DNA of 36,454 nucleotides from Methylococcaceae bacterium (GTDB lineage Bacteria; Pseudomonadota; Gammaproteobacteria; Methylococcales; Methylomonadaceae): NCBI GenBank assembly GCA_013141155.1, contig JABFRM010000113.1, positions 1 to 36,454 of the forward strand, read 5' to 3'. Shown piece by piece: positions 15,762 to 26,113 of this stretch (position 1 is its first letter; each line of letters starts with the position of its first letter). The notes under the pieces were generated by a model. It saw only the letters and a program-made list of their open reading frames with translations, ran no database searches and was not told where the DNA came from. The position numbers and the translations under genes were made by a program.

Positions 15762-16301
15762 ATGAATAAGTTAATAGGCAGTATCGTTCTGGGCGCAAGT
15801 CTCTTTATTCCAACCCTTGCTGGGGCTGCCACGTTTACCTTAGGAAGTTTTCCGGGCGCCACAGGCTTCAGTGATGCAGATCTAAATACGGGTTCCGTAC
15901 CGCCGAGAAATCAACTACCGGCCAATGGGCCTTTTTCTGATGATTGGAACTTTACCGTGGGCCCTAATTCCGGCGGGGCCGCAAATGTCACCATCACAGG
16001 CATCGGTAGTCTAAACCTGTCTGACCTGAATGCCGTTATCTTGGGGGCTGGTAATTTTAGCCTGTTGTTTTCTAACGTCAATAATCAACTTTTAGGGTTG
16101 AATTTTGGGGCGCTTGATCCCGGCAATTATACGTTACAGGTTACGGGTAATACTTTTGGGTCTACGACTGATTCCCATAGTTATAGTGGAAACCTGAGTA
16201 TCAGCAATGGTGTAGCCGCTGTGCCTGTACCAGGGGCTGTTTGGTTGTTTGGTTCTGCAATAGTAGGGTTGATCGGTATATCAAAACGCAAAAAAGGTTA
16301 A
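15762..16301 (+). CDS. PEP-CTERM sorting domain protein
   Basis: A 179-residue exported protein: signal peptide at about 1-22 (ending AGAA), a Gly/Asn/Ser-rich beta-type middle (repeats such as GSLNLSDLNAVILGAGNFSL), then VPVPGAVWLFGSAIVGLIG and a basic KRKKG tail. The tail is a PEP-CTERM signal, used by an exosortase (XrtA/EpsH) to process proteins bound for the surface or exopolysaccharide matrix. No exosortase lies in the window. The start at 15762 is chosen because the signal peptide begins there; the ribosome site (TAGG) is weak. Confidence 0.85.
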   Translation: MNKLIGSIVLGASLFIPTLAGAATFTLGSFPGATGFSDADLNTGSVPPRNQLPANGPFSDDWNFTVGPNSGGAANVTITGIGSLNLSDLNAVILGAGNFSLLFSNVNNQLLGLNFGALDPGNYTLQVTGNTFGSTTDSHSYSGNLSISNGVAAVPVPGAVWLFGSAIVGLIGISKRKKG

Positions 16302-16397
16302 ACTTGACTCAGATTGTAAAAGCACGCTGAAAAGTGACTTTGGAATGTCAGGGAATGCTACGGTAGACCCTGACTAACCAAACAAACGTTGGCAGCT

Positions 16398-16652
16398 TCA
16401 GTAATGATAACGGCATTGGGCAATGATGAGGGCATCAGCGGTGGCCTTGTAAACAATTCGATGTTCGCGGTCGATACGGCGAGACCAGTAGCCTGTCCAA
16501 TTATGCCGTAAGGGTTCAGGGTCGCCTACGCCTGAAAACGGATCCGTTAGCATATCGGCAATTAGCAAGTTGATGCGATTTACTACTTTTTTTTCAGTTG
16601 CTTGCCAATACAGATAGTCTTCCTAAGCGGTTTCTGTCCACGATAAAATCAT
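16398..16652 (-). pseudogene. yoeB: YoeB-type toxin with a nonsense codon
   Basis: Read from the ATG at 16652, the frame gives MILSWTETA, then TAG at codon 10 (16625-16623), then EDYLYWQATEKKVVNRINLL through HNWTGYWSRRID and CRYHY to a normal stop: 84 codons in all, the standard YoeB length. The family has Trp at the stop position (AWEDYLYWQ), so a single TGG to TAG change explains it. The catalytic region (Arg/His near GYWSRRIDREHR and the terminal RYHY) is intact. The ATG overlaps the yefM stop by the usual ATGA. YoeB is a ribosome-dependent mRNA endonuclease; this copy should be silent. Confidence 0.85.
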
Positions 16653-16903
16653 TGCTCAATAAGTGGATGCTGAACTGTTTTACCCGCTTCAATGTCAGCG
16701 ATGGCTTGGTTTAAACGCGCCGCATTTTTGGGGCTTGCCATCAGGTACGCAGTTGCTTCATAAGATTTAAAATCTTCTAAAGAAATAATGACCGCGGGCT
16801 TGCCATTTTGACGGGTAACCATGATAGGTACATGGTCATCATTGACCTTGTCTAAGGTGGTGGCCAAATGGCTGCGAAAATTAGAATAACTGATGGTGTC
16901 CAT
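16649..16903 (-). CDS. yefM: YefM/Phd-type antitoxin
   Basis: An 84-residue protein starting MDTISYSNFRSHLATTLDKV, with VPIMVTRQNGKPAVIISLED, the classic Phd/YefM N-terminal DNA-binding fold. The C-terminal part (LNQAIADIEAGKTVQHPLIE) is the toxin-binding tail. In this family the antitoxin, alone or with toxin, represses its own promoter, which would lie just upstream (16904-16980). Its yoeB partner downstream carries a stop codon, so the antitoxin is probably an orphan. Confidence 0.9.
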   Translation of the reverse strand: MDTISYSNFRSHLATTLDKVNDDHVPIMVTRQNGKPAVIISLEDFKSYEATAYLMASPKNAARLNQAIADIEAGKTVQHPLIEQ

Positions 16904-16996
16904 AATTAAGTTTTTTGCTGTTCAGGTACTTATTATCGTACTTAAAATAAATGTGTGTGCAAAGGAATTAAACAATGCTACGCATGAACCCACCGA

Positions 16997-17087
16997 TTAA
17001 TCTTTAGGCCCTATCGTTTCAGTCACATCCTTACCAATCCCACAGTAGCCGGTGAAGCGATATACGGTGATTTGACGCCATAAATTA
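16997..17087 (-). pseudogene. Possible PAS-domain remnant
   Basis: A 30-codon minus-strand frame reads WRQITVYRFTGYCGIGKDVT and ends shortly after. The GY-GIG-DVTE pattern is typical of the end of PAS domains in signalling proteins. There is no start and no continuation upstream, where repeat sequence begins. Probably a fragment left by rearrangement; similarity this short could be chance. Confidence 0.35.
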
Positions 17088-17145
17088 TTTTTGAGGAAGC
17101 ACCTGATGAAATTGGGCTACCCATTTAAGGCGGGACAAGGCGCAC

Positions 17146-17177
17146 CGTTCGTCCTGAGTTTGTCGAAGGATGAGCGG
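17146..17177. repeat. Short REP-like palindrome (CGTTCGTCCTGAG type)
   Basis: CCGTTCGTCCTGAGTTTGTC and the following GAAGGATGAGCGG form an imperfect hairpin of a type widely scattered in bacterial genomes. Related pieces occur at 12740-12850 and 22690-22760 inside larger repeats. Confidence 0.5.
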
Positions 17178-17420
17178 AAAAAATCACAAGCTTAGGTTAC
17201 TACCCACCGTAGTTCACATAGAGCCAAGTTTAGTTATGCCTCAAGGGTGGGATGATTTTTTTCCATAAGGTTTCCCCTGTAATTGTGTGGTAGGATGTTT
17301 TTTACCATATTTGGCTTCTATCCGCTTTGGCAGTGTGTATTCCCATTCATTAGAAGTGTTAAGGATTTGGTTAAAAATAACTTCTTGATTTGTGAATGTT
17401 CTTGCTGGGTAGCCGCTCAG

Positions 17421-17515
17421 TTCCCCTCTTCGAAAAAGAGGGGTTAGGGGAGATTTATTAGATATCGCCCCCTCGCTTTGCTCTCCCCCTCGATTCCCCT
17501 TTTTCAAAGGGCGAA
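17421..17515. repeat. Intergenic hairpin repeat (CCCCTCTT...AAGAGGGG)
   Basis: CCCCTCTT (17423-17430) pairs with AAGAGGGG (17436-17443), followed by GGGGAGATTTATTAG and a second block CCCCTCGATTCCCCTTTTTC. When translated this repeat gives the spurious SPLTPLFRRGE string familiar from false gene calls. It lies inside a minus-strand frame (17241-17507) that I do not accept as a gene. Confidence 0.55.
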
Positions 17516-17534
17516 GTTATTTTTGACGGAATCC

Positions 17535-17642
17535 TAAGTAATCAAGCATAAGTTTTCGAGTATAACGGTGCAGTCGAGGACGAACGGATCATCCCCTTGC
17601 CTATCTTAGAAAAATACCCGAAAACTTTAGTCTAGTTACTTA
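17535..17642 (+). repeat. MITE-like element M1, short form
   Basis: A 108-bp copy with both ends clear: TAAGTAATCAAGCATAAG at the left and ACTTTAGTCTAGTTACTTA at the right, imperfect inverted repeats of about 30 bp with a shared AAGTTTTCG/CGAAAACTT block. It defines the ends used to recognise the longer M1 copies. The rest of the 17508-17908 gap holds no gene that I can support. Confidence 0.65.
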
Positions 17643-17908
17643 TGCACTTAATGATACGAATTCACCTTTTATCAAAATAATGGATCAGTTTCTGTTGGTG
17701 GCCGTAAAATAAGACAACATTTAGCTATAAATGGCTAAAGAATAAGGTTAGATTGTGTGAGCGATTTAGTGGCATATTAATGATCAAAGATTAGGTGCGC
17801 CTAACCCGCCCTATTCCCCGGTTTACTTTCAGAAATAAAGCAACACATACTTCAAACGACGTATTTTCCAATTTATCGTCGTCCCATTTTGCCTGACCCA
17901 TTGCCATT

Positions 17909-19871
<1,963 letters not shown>

Positions 19872-19883
19872 TAAAAATAATGC

Positions 19884-19932
19884 ACTCATTTGCAGTTCCC
19901 TTCGTTTTCTAAGCGAGCGGGGCTGAATGAGT
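19884..19932. other. Hairpin after the ferredoxin gene
   Basis: ACTCATT (19884-19890) pairs with AATGAGT (19926-19932), with further CAG/CTG and CCC/GGG pairs inside. It lies 12 bases after the ferredoxin stop. There is no T run, so it may be a factor-dependent end or an mRNA 3' stabiliser rather than an intrinsic terminator. Confidence 0.4.
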
Positions 19933-19944
19933 ACAAAATAATTC

Positions 19945-20145
19945 CTGATTATAAAGATGCTTCAGCCAACACCGTCATACTGGCAGGGATGCCAGTATCC
20001 AGTCACACGGATGTGAATGTATGACTTGGCATAGGGCTTAAATCGAGCGTAATGTATCTGGATTTTACCGTCCCTGGTTCTGGATTCCGGCTTCCCTGCC
20101 GGAATGACGGTTTTTTTACGTTAGCTGAAGCATCTTGCTAATCAG
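19945..20145 (-). repeat. Palindromic MITE-like element M2, copy 2
   Basis: A 201-bp copy of the element at 7553-7754, in the opposite orientation, with the same GTCATACTGGCAGGGATGCC and GCCGGAATGACGG blocks and the ends CTGATT...ATCAG. High similarity over 200 bp at two distant sites points to recent spread. It fills most of the gap between the ferredoxin and PilZ genes. Confidence 0.75.
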
Positions 20146-20265
20146 GAAATAATTTATCGGCTATACTTTTTGTTGACGCAGGTGCGTGATTCTAATAATT
20201 AAAACAGCTTAAAAGCCCAGTGCCTAGCGGCACGCCCTTAGATAATTAACAGCGGGGACTCAACA

Positions 20266-20889
20266 ATGATTAAAAGTAATACTAAACTTGAAGGTGCGGA
20301 TAGACGACGTTTTTTTCGTATAGATGATGACATTAATCTCTATTACAACGTGATTGATGCCAAATTGGTGAATCATGCCAGTCATATTAAGCCCAATATA
20401 TTAGGCAGTTGTTCGTTGTCCAAGGCATTGGATATGCTGACGCAAGAAGCTAAAAGCACGCTACGCAGGATTGAAACCAAAGAACCTGAAATTGCAGAAT
20501 ATTTTAAGGTGTTAAATAATAAAATGGACTTAATTGCGCAAGCGATCATGCTGCAGATGTCTGATTTTGTAGAACAGAAAACCAGAAATGTGAACTTAAG
20601 TGCCTCTGGATTGGCTTTTGATAACGATGCAGCGCTCAATCTCAATGATTATTTAGAAATTAATATGGTGCTGAGTTCTTTGGCGGCGGTTATTGTGCTG
20701 CATGCGAAAGTCGTGTATTGCAAACCCAATACCGATCTTCAACCCGGTAAGCTGCCGTATTTGATCGGTGTGGATTATGTGAATATCCAAGAGCAGGATC
20801 GGGAAGCCCTTATCCAGCATATTGTGCGGAGGCAAATGCAACAAATTCGAGAAAGTAAAGAAGCCGTACAATCCGGCACATCGCATTGA
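20266..20889 (+). CDS. PilZ-domain protein (probable c-di-GMP effector)
   Basis: A 207-residue protein whose N-terminus holds DRRRFFRID (RxxxR-type c-di-GMP motif, about residues 12-20). Much later, NLSASGLAF (near 110-118) gives the second PilZ motif ([D/N]xSxxG). About 90 residues of helical sequence separate the two, more than in a minimal PilZ domain. GVDYVNI then closes the barrel. A GGGGA site precedes the start. It is probably cytoplasmic and reads c-di-GMP to affect motility or matrix. The gene is followed 22 bases later by birA, so the two may share a transcript. Confidence 0.78.
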   Translation: MIKSNTKLEGADRRRFFRIDDDINLYYNVIDAKLVNHASHIKPNILGSCSLSKALDMLTQEAKSTLRRIETKEPEIAEYFKVLNNKMDLIAQAIMLQMSDFVEQKTRNVNLSASGLAFDNDAALNLNDYLEINMVLSSLAAVIVLHAKVVYCKPNTDLQPGKLPYLIGVDYVNIQEQDREALIQHIVRRQMQQIRESKEAVQSGTSH

Positions 20890-20911
20890 TATTTAATGAT
20901 TACCTTCGCTG

Positions 20912-21907
20912 ATGGATTTTTCAGATAAGCAACGACAGTTATTACGCTTATTAGCAGACGGACAGTTTCATTCCGGTTCCGCGTTAGCGGTGCAGTTGGG
21001 GATTAGCCGTTCTGCGGTCTGGAAACACACGCAAAGTTTCAGTGCGTTAGGGTTGGAGGTAATGGCGATCAGCGGCAAAGGCTATCGTCTGGAAGCGCCG
21101 CTGAGCCTGTTAGCGGTCGATGCGCTTAAGGCTGAATTGACGCCTTTCACCCAAAGCAAGCTCGGCGCTGTGGAGATTTTTGAGCAGTGTGATTCTACCA
21201 ACAATTATTTAATGTCCGAGGCTCGCCAGGGCAGGGTGGCAAGTAAAGTCTGTCTTGCTGAATATCAAGCAGCCGGAAAGGGCAGGCGCGGACGACAGTG
21301 GGTTGCACCCTTTGGTCAAAATATCATGTTATCGATTCTCTGGCGTTTTGAACTGGGTACTTCAGCCATTGCGGGCTTGAGTTTAGCCATCGGTGTTGCG
21401 GTTATTCGGGCTTTAAACAAGCAAGGCATAGCTGGGGTTGGCTTAAAGTGGCCTAATGATATTTTTTGGCAAGACAGAAAGTTGGGCGGCATCTTAATTG
21501 AAGTCGTCGGTGAAACCAGTGGTCCGTGTGCGGTGGTGGTGGGGTTGGGGTTGAATGGGTTTTTACCGGCTAAAGCGGCAGGGGACATCAACCAAGCCTG
21601 GGTGGATTTAAGACAGATCACTGGGCAAACCACCTTGAACCGTAATCACTTAAGCGCCGCCTTATTAAATGCCCTGATTCCGGTGTTGGCAGAATTTGAA
21701 CACACCGCGTTGCTGGATTATCTGCAAGAATGGCGAGGCTACGATTGTATGTTGAATAAAACCGTAACCGTCTTGCTGCATAATCAAACCCTTAGTGGTA
21801 TGGTTAAAGGCATTAACGATCAGGGCTTGTTGTTGTTACAAGACCCGCAGGACAAGCTACAAGCGTTTGCCTCCGGTGAAATCAGCTTTAATACCCAGCC
21901 AACATGA
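20912..21907 (+). CDS. birA: Bifunctional biotin ligase / biotin operon repressor
   Basis: A 331-residue protein with an N-terminal winged helix (about 5-60, with SGSALAVQLGISRSAVWKH), the biotin-adenylate motif GKGRRGRQW (122-130), KWPND (179-183), KLGGIL (190-195) and a C-terminal SH3-like domain. It attaches biotin to acetyl-CoA carboxylase and, because the HTH is present, can also repress biotin genes. The stop overlaps the coaX start (ATGA). Confidence 0.94.
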   Translation: MDFSDKQRQLLRLLADGQFHSGSALAVQLGISRSAVWKHTQSFSALGLEVMAISGKGYRLEAPLSLLAVDALKAELTPFTQSKLGAVEIFEQCDSTNNYLMSEARQGRVASKVCLAEYQAAGKGRRGRQWVAPFGQNIMLSILWRFELGTSAIAGLSLAIGVAVIRALNKQGIAGVGLKWPNDIFWQDRKLGGILIEVVGETSGPCAVVVGLGLNGFLPAKAAGDINQAWVDLRQITGQTTLNRNHLSAALLNALIPVLAEFEHTALLDYLQEWRGYDCMLNKTVTVLLHNQTLSGMVKGINDQGLLLLQDPQDKLQAFASGEISFNTQPT

Positions 21908-22644
21908 AGCTATTGGTGGATATTGGTAACACCCGTTTAAAATGGGCGCTTGCTGATGCAAGCGTATTGACGGTAGCTGAGCCGCTTGTGCATCAAACGG
22001 CGACCTTTAAACAAAACTTATTGCAGCGATGGTGGATGTTGCCGCAACCGCCTGTGCAACTGGCAATTAGCTGTGTCAGTCATGCTGGACTGCTGCAACA
22101 GGTTATATTGCTGACCCGTGAGCTGTGGCCCACTGTTGAGATTGTAATACCTAAGGCACAAGCCCATGCACTGGGCGTAACCAATGCCTATTTAGAACCT
22201 GAAAAGCTCGGTATAGATCGCTGGTTGGCGTTGTTAGCGGTCAGGCAGCTTTGTCAACAAGCCGCTTGTGTGGTTGATTGTGGTACCGCGATAACCGTTG
22301 ATTTTGTCAATAGCCAAGGGCAACATTTGGGCGGCGTTATCAGCCCTGGCTTGACGCTCATGAAACAGGCATTAGCCAATGGCACGGAACAGCTCCCCTA
22401 TACGGAACAGGCTTATAAAACTGCATTGGCAACACATACCGCAGCGGCTATCCATAGCGGTATCCTCTATGCGGCGGTCGGGTTAATTGAAAAAAGTCTG
22501 CAACGTCAACAGGCGGGATTTAAAGTTTTTTTGACAGGGGGCGATGCTGCGGTTATTGCGGCAGAGTTAGCAGTTGAGGCCACTATTTATGATGATTTGG
22601 TGTTGCGTGGCTTATTGGCTGTAGTCAATGCGGGTGTTAAGTAA
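21904..22644 (+). CDS. coaX: Type III pantothenate kinase
   Basis: A 246-residue ASKHA-fold kinase that phosphorylates pantothenate in CoA synthesis: DIGNT (6-10) binds phosphate, GIDRW (103-107) and DCGTA (125-129) complete the active site, and GGVISPG follows. It is co-translated with birA. With coaD nearby this gives two CoA-pathway genes in the window. The stop TAA (22642-22644) lies inside the terminal repeat of an M1 element, so the element begins exactly where the gene ends. Confidence 0.93.
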   Translation: MKLLVDIGNTRLKWALADASVLTVAEPLVHQTATFKQNLLQRWWMLPQPPVQLAISCVSHAGLLQQVILLTRELWPTVEIVIPKAQAHALGVTNAYLEPEKLGIDRWLALLAVRQLCQQAACVVDCGTAITVDFVNSQGQHLGGVISPGLTLMKQALANGTEQLPYTEQAYKTALATHTAAAIHSGILYAAVGLIEKSLQRQQAGFKVFLTGGDAAVIAAELAVEATIYDDLVLRGLLAVVNAGVK

Positions 22645-22945
22645 ATAAGCTAAAGTTTTCGGGTATTTTTTCTAAGCTAAAAAAGTGGTTAATCCGTTCG
22701 TGGTGAGCCTGTCGAACCATGAACGGATTAACCGCCCACCCTTCGACAGGCTCTCGGCAACTGCTTCTGCGCTGCCCTACCTCCTGCATCCATGCAGCTC
22801 GCGTAGGGGGCATTAGCGATAGCGTAATGCACCACAGTTATTTGGCAATCCCATACGGCGGAATACGCTGTCGCTATTCCGCCCTACACGACTGGCATCC
22901 CTGCCAGTATGACGGGGCTTACTGAGGCTTATGGCTAATCAGGAA
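22640..22945. repeat. Composite repeat cluster (M1, palindromes, M2 end)
   Basis: It starts with an inverted M1 end (AAGTAAATAAGCTAAAG) and the M1 interior in the opposite orientation to 12683-12913. It continues with GCATTA/TAATGC and the perfect GGCGGAATA (22857-22865) / TATTCCGCC (22875-22883) hairpin. It ends with the right end of an M2 element (CTGGCATCCCTGCCAGTATG and then CTAATCAG near 22935). Three repeat types are fused in 300 bp directly upstream of an RND pump gene. No gene is supported in it. Confidence 0.6.
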
Positions 22946-22978
22946 GTTTTTTTTAACCGCACAGGGTAGGGCGCAGCA

Positions 22979-25900
22979 GTGAACCTTTCAGCGTATTGCA
23001 TAGATCGACCTATAGCGACCACGCTTTTAACCTTAGGGCTGGCATTGGCGGGATTGCTGGCGTTTTTTCAATTGCCGGTGGCACCGCTACCGCAAATTGA
23101 TTTTCCGACCATTTCCGTGCAAGCTAGCTTACCCGGTGCCAGTCCTGAAAATATGGCGGCCACCGTAGCAACGCCTTTGGAACGGGCGCTGGGGACCATT
23201 GCCGGGGTTACAGAAATGACTTCCTCCAGTTCCTTTGGTGCCACCAGTATTACCTTGCAGTTTGATCTGGCACGGGATATTGACGGTGCCGCACGGGATG
23301 TACAAGCGGCAATTAATGCCGCCAGCAGTCTTTTACCGTCCAATCTCCCCAGTCGTCCCCGTTATCGTAAAGTGAACCCCGCTGATACACCCATCATGAT
23401 TCTGGCGTTGACATCGCCAACTTTATCGCGGGTACAGCTTTACGATGCGGCGGCGACGATACTGGCACAAAAAATCGCGCAAATTGAGGGCGTTGGGCAG
23501 GTAACTGTCGCGGGTAGTTCCTTGCCTGCGGTAAGGATAGAGCTGAATCCAACAGCCTTAGCACGTTATGGTATTAGCTTGGCAGAGGTGCGCGGTGTAA
23601 TTACCGCAGCGAATGTGAATCGTCCCAAGGGCAGCTTGGAAGATGATAGCCGTCACTGGCAAATTTTCGTTAATGACCAAGCCAAAACCGCGCGCGATTA
23701 TTTGCCGTTGATTATTAAACAACAATCTGGGGCGGTGGTTAGATTAGCCGATGTCGGCACGGCGACAGATTCGGCTGAGGATTTACGCAATGCCGGTTTT
23801 GTCAATGGCAAAGCGGCGGTATTGCTGGTGTTGAACAAACAATCTGGGGCGAATATTATTGCCACCGTGGATAAGGTCAATGCCTTGCTGCCGCAATTAC
23901 AGGCTTCCATCCCTAGTGCCATTGATCTTAACGTGGTGATGGATCGCTCCGGCACCATTCGCGCGTCGTTACACGAAGTGGAACGCAGTTTGTTGATCGC
24001 TATCGCGCTGGTGATTGTGGTGGTGTTGCTGTTTTTACGCGATTTTCGCTCGGCGCTGATTCCGATTATCACCGTGCCGCTATCCTTGCTGGGTACTTTT
24101 GCGGTGATGTATGTGTGTCATTACAGCCTGGACAATTTATCCTTAATGGCGCTAACCGTGGCGACCGGTTTTGTGGTGGATGATGCCATTGTGGTGGTGG
24201 AAAATACCGCACGGCATATTGAACTCGGGGTGCCGCCACGGCAAGCTGCTCTCAAAGCAACGCGGGAGGTTAGTTTTACGGTGCTGACCATGAGTCTTTC
24301 GTTGGTGGCGGTGTTTATTCCGATCTTGTTTATGGGCGGGATTGTCGGGCGCATGTTTCAAGAGTTTGCGGTCACTTTGTCGGCGGCGGTCGCGGTTTCT
24401 TTGGTGATAGCCTTAACCACCACCCCCATGTTGTGCGCGTGGCTATTAAAACCAGTGAATCCCAGCAAACACGGGCATTTTTATCAGCTCAGCGAATCTG
24501 GTTTTAAGCGTTTAACCGCCGGATATGCTCGTTCATTGCGTTGGGCATTGCAACATCGGATGTTGATGTTAGTATTGCTGGCAGTGACCGTCGGCTGTAA
24601 TGTTTATCTTTATCAGCTAGTACCAAAAGGGTTTTTCCCAACGCAGGATACCGGACGACTCGGCGGACATATTCAAGCCGATCAGAATATTTCTTCACAG
24701 GCTATGCAGCAAAAATTGGCGGCGTTGGTAAAATTGGTCGCTGAAGATACCGAGGTTGAGACGGTATTGGGGTTTACTGGCGGCACGGGTGGCTCACGCC
24801 TCAGCAATAGTGGCCAAATGTTTGCCATACTCAAACCCCTAGCGCAACGGCAACTGGATGTGGAGCAATTACTGGAACGCTTGCGCCGTAAATTGTCAGG
24901 GGTGCCAGGGGCTAAATTATACTTGCAGCCCGCGCAAGAGATCCGCGTCGGCGCAAGGGGATCGGGGGCGATGTTTGAATACACCTTGCAAGCTGAGCAA
25001 TTGTCTGAGTTGCGGATTTGGACACCGCAGATCGTGCAAGCGTTGAGTAAACGCCCAGAGCTGGCAGACGTGAATGCTGATCAACAGGATAAAGGCCAGC
25101 AGGTTACGTTATCCATCGACTATCAGGCCGCTGCAAGCTTAGGGGTTAGTCAGGCATTGATTAATTCGACTTTGCAGGATGCGTTCAGCCAAAGGCAAGT
25201 ATCGGTAATTTATACCGATCTTAATCAATACCATGTAGTGATGGAGGTTGCACCAGAATACTCGCAGAGTGCCGAAGCCTTAAAGTCCCTGTACGTCAGT
25301 GTGCCGCCCAACCCACAATTTCCAGACGGCGCAGCAGTACCCTTGGCGGCTTTTGCAAAATATGCAGCGACCAATACGCCGTTGTCGGTTAACCATCAAG
25401 GGCAGTTTCCCGCAACCACATTGTCGTTTAATTTGAAACCGGGTATTTCGCTTTCGATGGCAACCCAATTGATTGACGAAGTGGTCGCAGATTTAGGGGT
25501 GCCAGCATCGGTACGCGGCGACTTTCAAGGGACGGCCAAGGCGTTTCAGCAATCGCTGAGTAGCCAGCCTTGGTTGGTGTTGTCGGCGTTGCTGGTGATT
25601 TATATTGTGCTGGGCATTTTATATGAAAGCTATTTTCATCCCTTGACCATACTCTCGACCTTGCCATCAGCAGGTGTTGGGGCCATTTTGGCGTTGCTGG
25701 CGTGTAAAATTGATTTCACTATAATTGCCCTCATCGGGGTTATTTTATTGATCGGGATTGTTAAAAAGAATGCCATTATGATGATTGATTTTGCGGTGGA
25801 TGCGGAACGTACGCAAGGCATAGCGCCGGAAGCAGCGATTTATAGCGCCTGTTTAATGCGTTTTCGCCCGATTATGATGACGACGGTGGCGGCGTTATTT

Positions 25901-26113
25901 GCAGCCTTACCCTTGGCGTTGGGCACCGGTTACGGCGCAGAGTTAAGGCGTCCGTTGGGGATCGCGATTATTGGGGGATTATTATTTAGTCAATTGCTGA
26001 CGCTGTACACGACGCCGGTTATTTATATTTACTTAGATCGCTTGCAAGCTTGGTGTCGGCGCAGCGTTACGCGTAAGCGCTGGCAGCCGCAAGCGGATTC
26101 CTGGGATTTATGA
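22979..26113 (+). CDS. RND multidrug efflux permease (AcrB/MdtB-MdtC type)
   Basis: A 1044-residue inner-membrane proton/drug antiporter. The N-terminus (CIDRPIATTLLTLGLALAG) and LPGASPENM match the MdtB/MdtC subgroup. TM4 carries the VVDDAIVVVEN pair of Asp residues needed for proton relay, and GGIVGRMFQEFAVTLS is the family signature. The start is GTG at 22979 with an AGGG ahead; no upstream ATG fits. The next gene is a NodT-type outer-membrane factor overlapping by four bases. The expected membrane-fusion (adaptor) gene is absent: a repeat cluster lies where it would normally stand. Confidence 0.92.
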   Translation: MNLSAYCIDRPIATTLLTLGLALAGLLAFFQLPVAPLPQIDFPTISVQASLPGASPENMAATVATPLERALGTIAGVTEMTSSSSFGATSITLQFDLARDIDGAARDVQAAINAASSLLPSNLPSRPRYRKVNPADTPIMILALTSPTLSRVQLYDAAATILAQKIAQIEGVGQVTVAGSSLPAVRIELNPTALARYGISLAEVRGVITAANVNRPKGSLEDDSRHWQIFVNDQAKTARDYLPLIIKQQSGAVVRLADVGTATDSAEDLRNAGFVNGKAAVLLVLNKQSGANIIATVDKVNALLPQLQASIPSAIDLNVVMDRSGTIRASLHEVERSLLIAIALVIVVVLLFLRDFRSALIPIITVPLSLLGTFAVMYVCHYSLDNLSLMALTVATGFVVDDAIVVVENTARHIELGVPPRQAALKATREVSFTVLTMSLSLVAVFIPILFMGGIVGRMFQEFAVTLSAAVAVSLVIALTTTPMLCAWLLKPVNPSKHGHFYQLSESGFKRLTAGYARSLRWALQHRMLMLVLLAVTVGCNVYLYQLVPKGFFPTQDTGRLGGHIQADQNISSQAMQQKLAALVKLVAEDTEVETVLGFTGGTGGSRLSNSGQMFAILKPLAQRQLDVEQLLERLRRKLSGVPGAKLYLQPAQEIRVGARGSGAMFEYTLQAEQLSELRIWTPQIVQALSKRPELADVNADQQDKGQQVTLSIDYQAAASLGVSQALINSTLQDAFSQRQVSVIYTDLNQYHVVMEVAPEYSQSAEALKSLYVSVPPNPQFPDGAAVPLAAFAKYAATNTPLSVNHQGQFPATTLSFNLKPGISLSMATQLIDEVVADLGVPASVRGDFQGTAKAFQQSLSSQPWLVLSALLVIYIVLGILYESYFHPLTILSTLPSAGVGAILALLACKIDFTIIALIGVILLIGIVKKNAIMMIDFAVDAERTQGIAPEAAIYSACLMRFRPIMMTTVAALFAALPLALGTGYGAELRRPLGIAIIGGLLFSQLLTLYTTPVIYIYLDRLQAWCRRSVTRKRWQPQADSWDL

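Noticed and set aside
17241-17507. 88-residue minus-strand frame
   Set aside because: Its N-terminal part is the translation of a known-type intergenic repeat (SPLTPLFRRGE), and the remainder matches nothing I recognise.
17400-17515. Possible CRISPR or tandem repeat array
   Set aside because: The CCCC/GGGG-rich blocks are an inverted hairpin repeat, not regularly spaced direct repeats; no CRISPR array was seen anywhere in the window.
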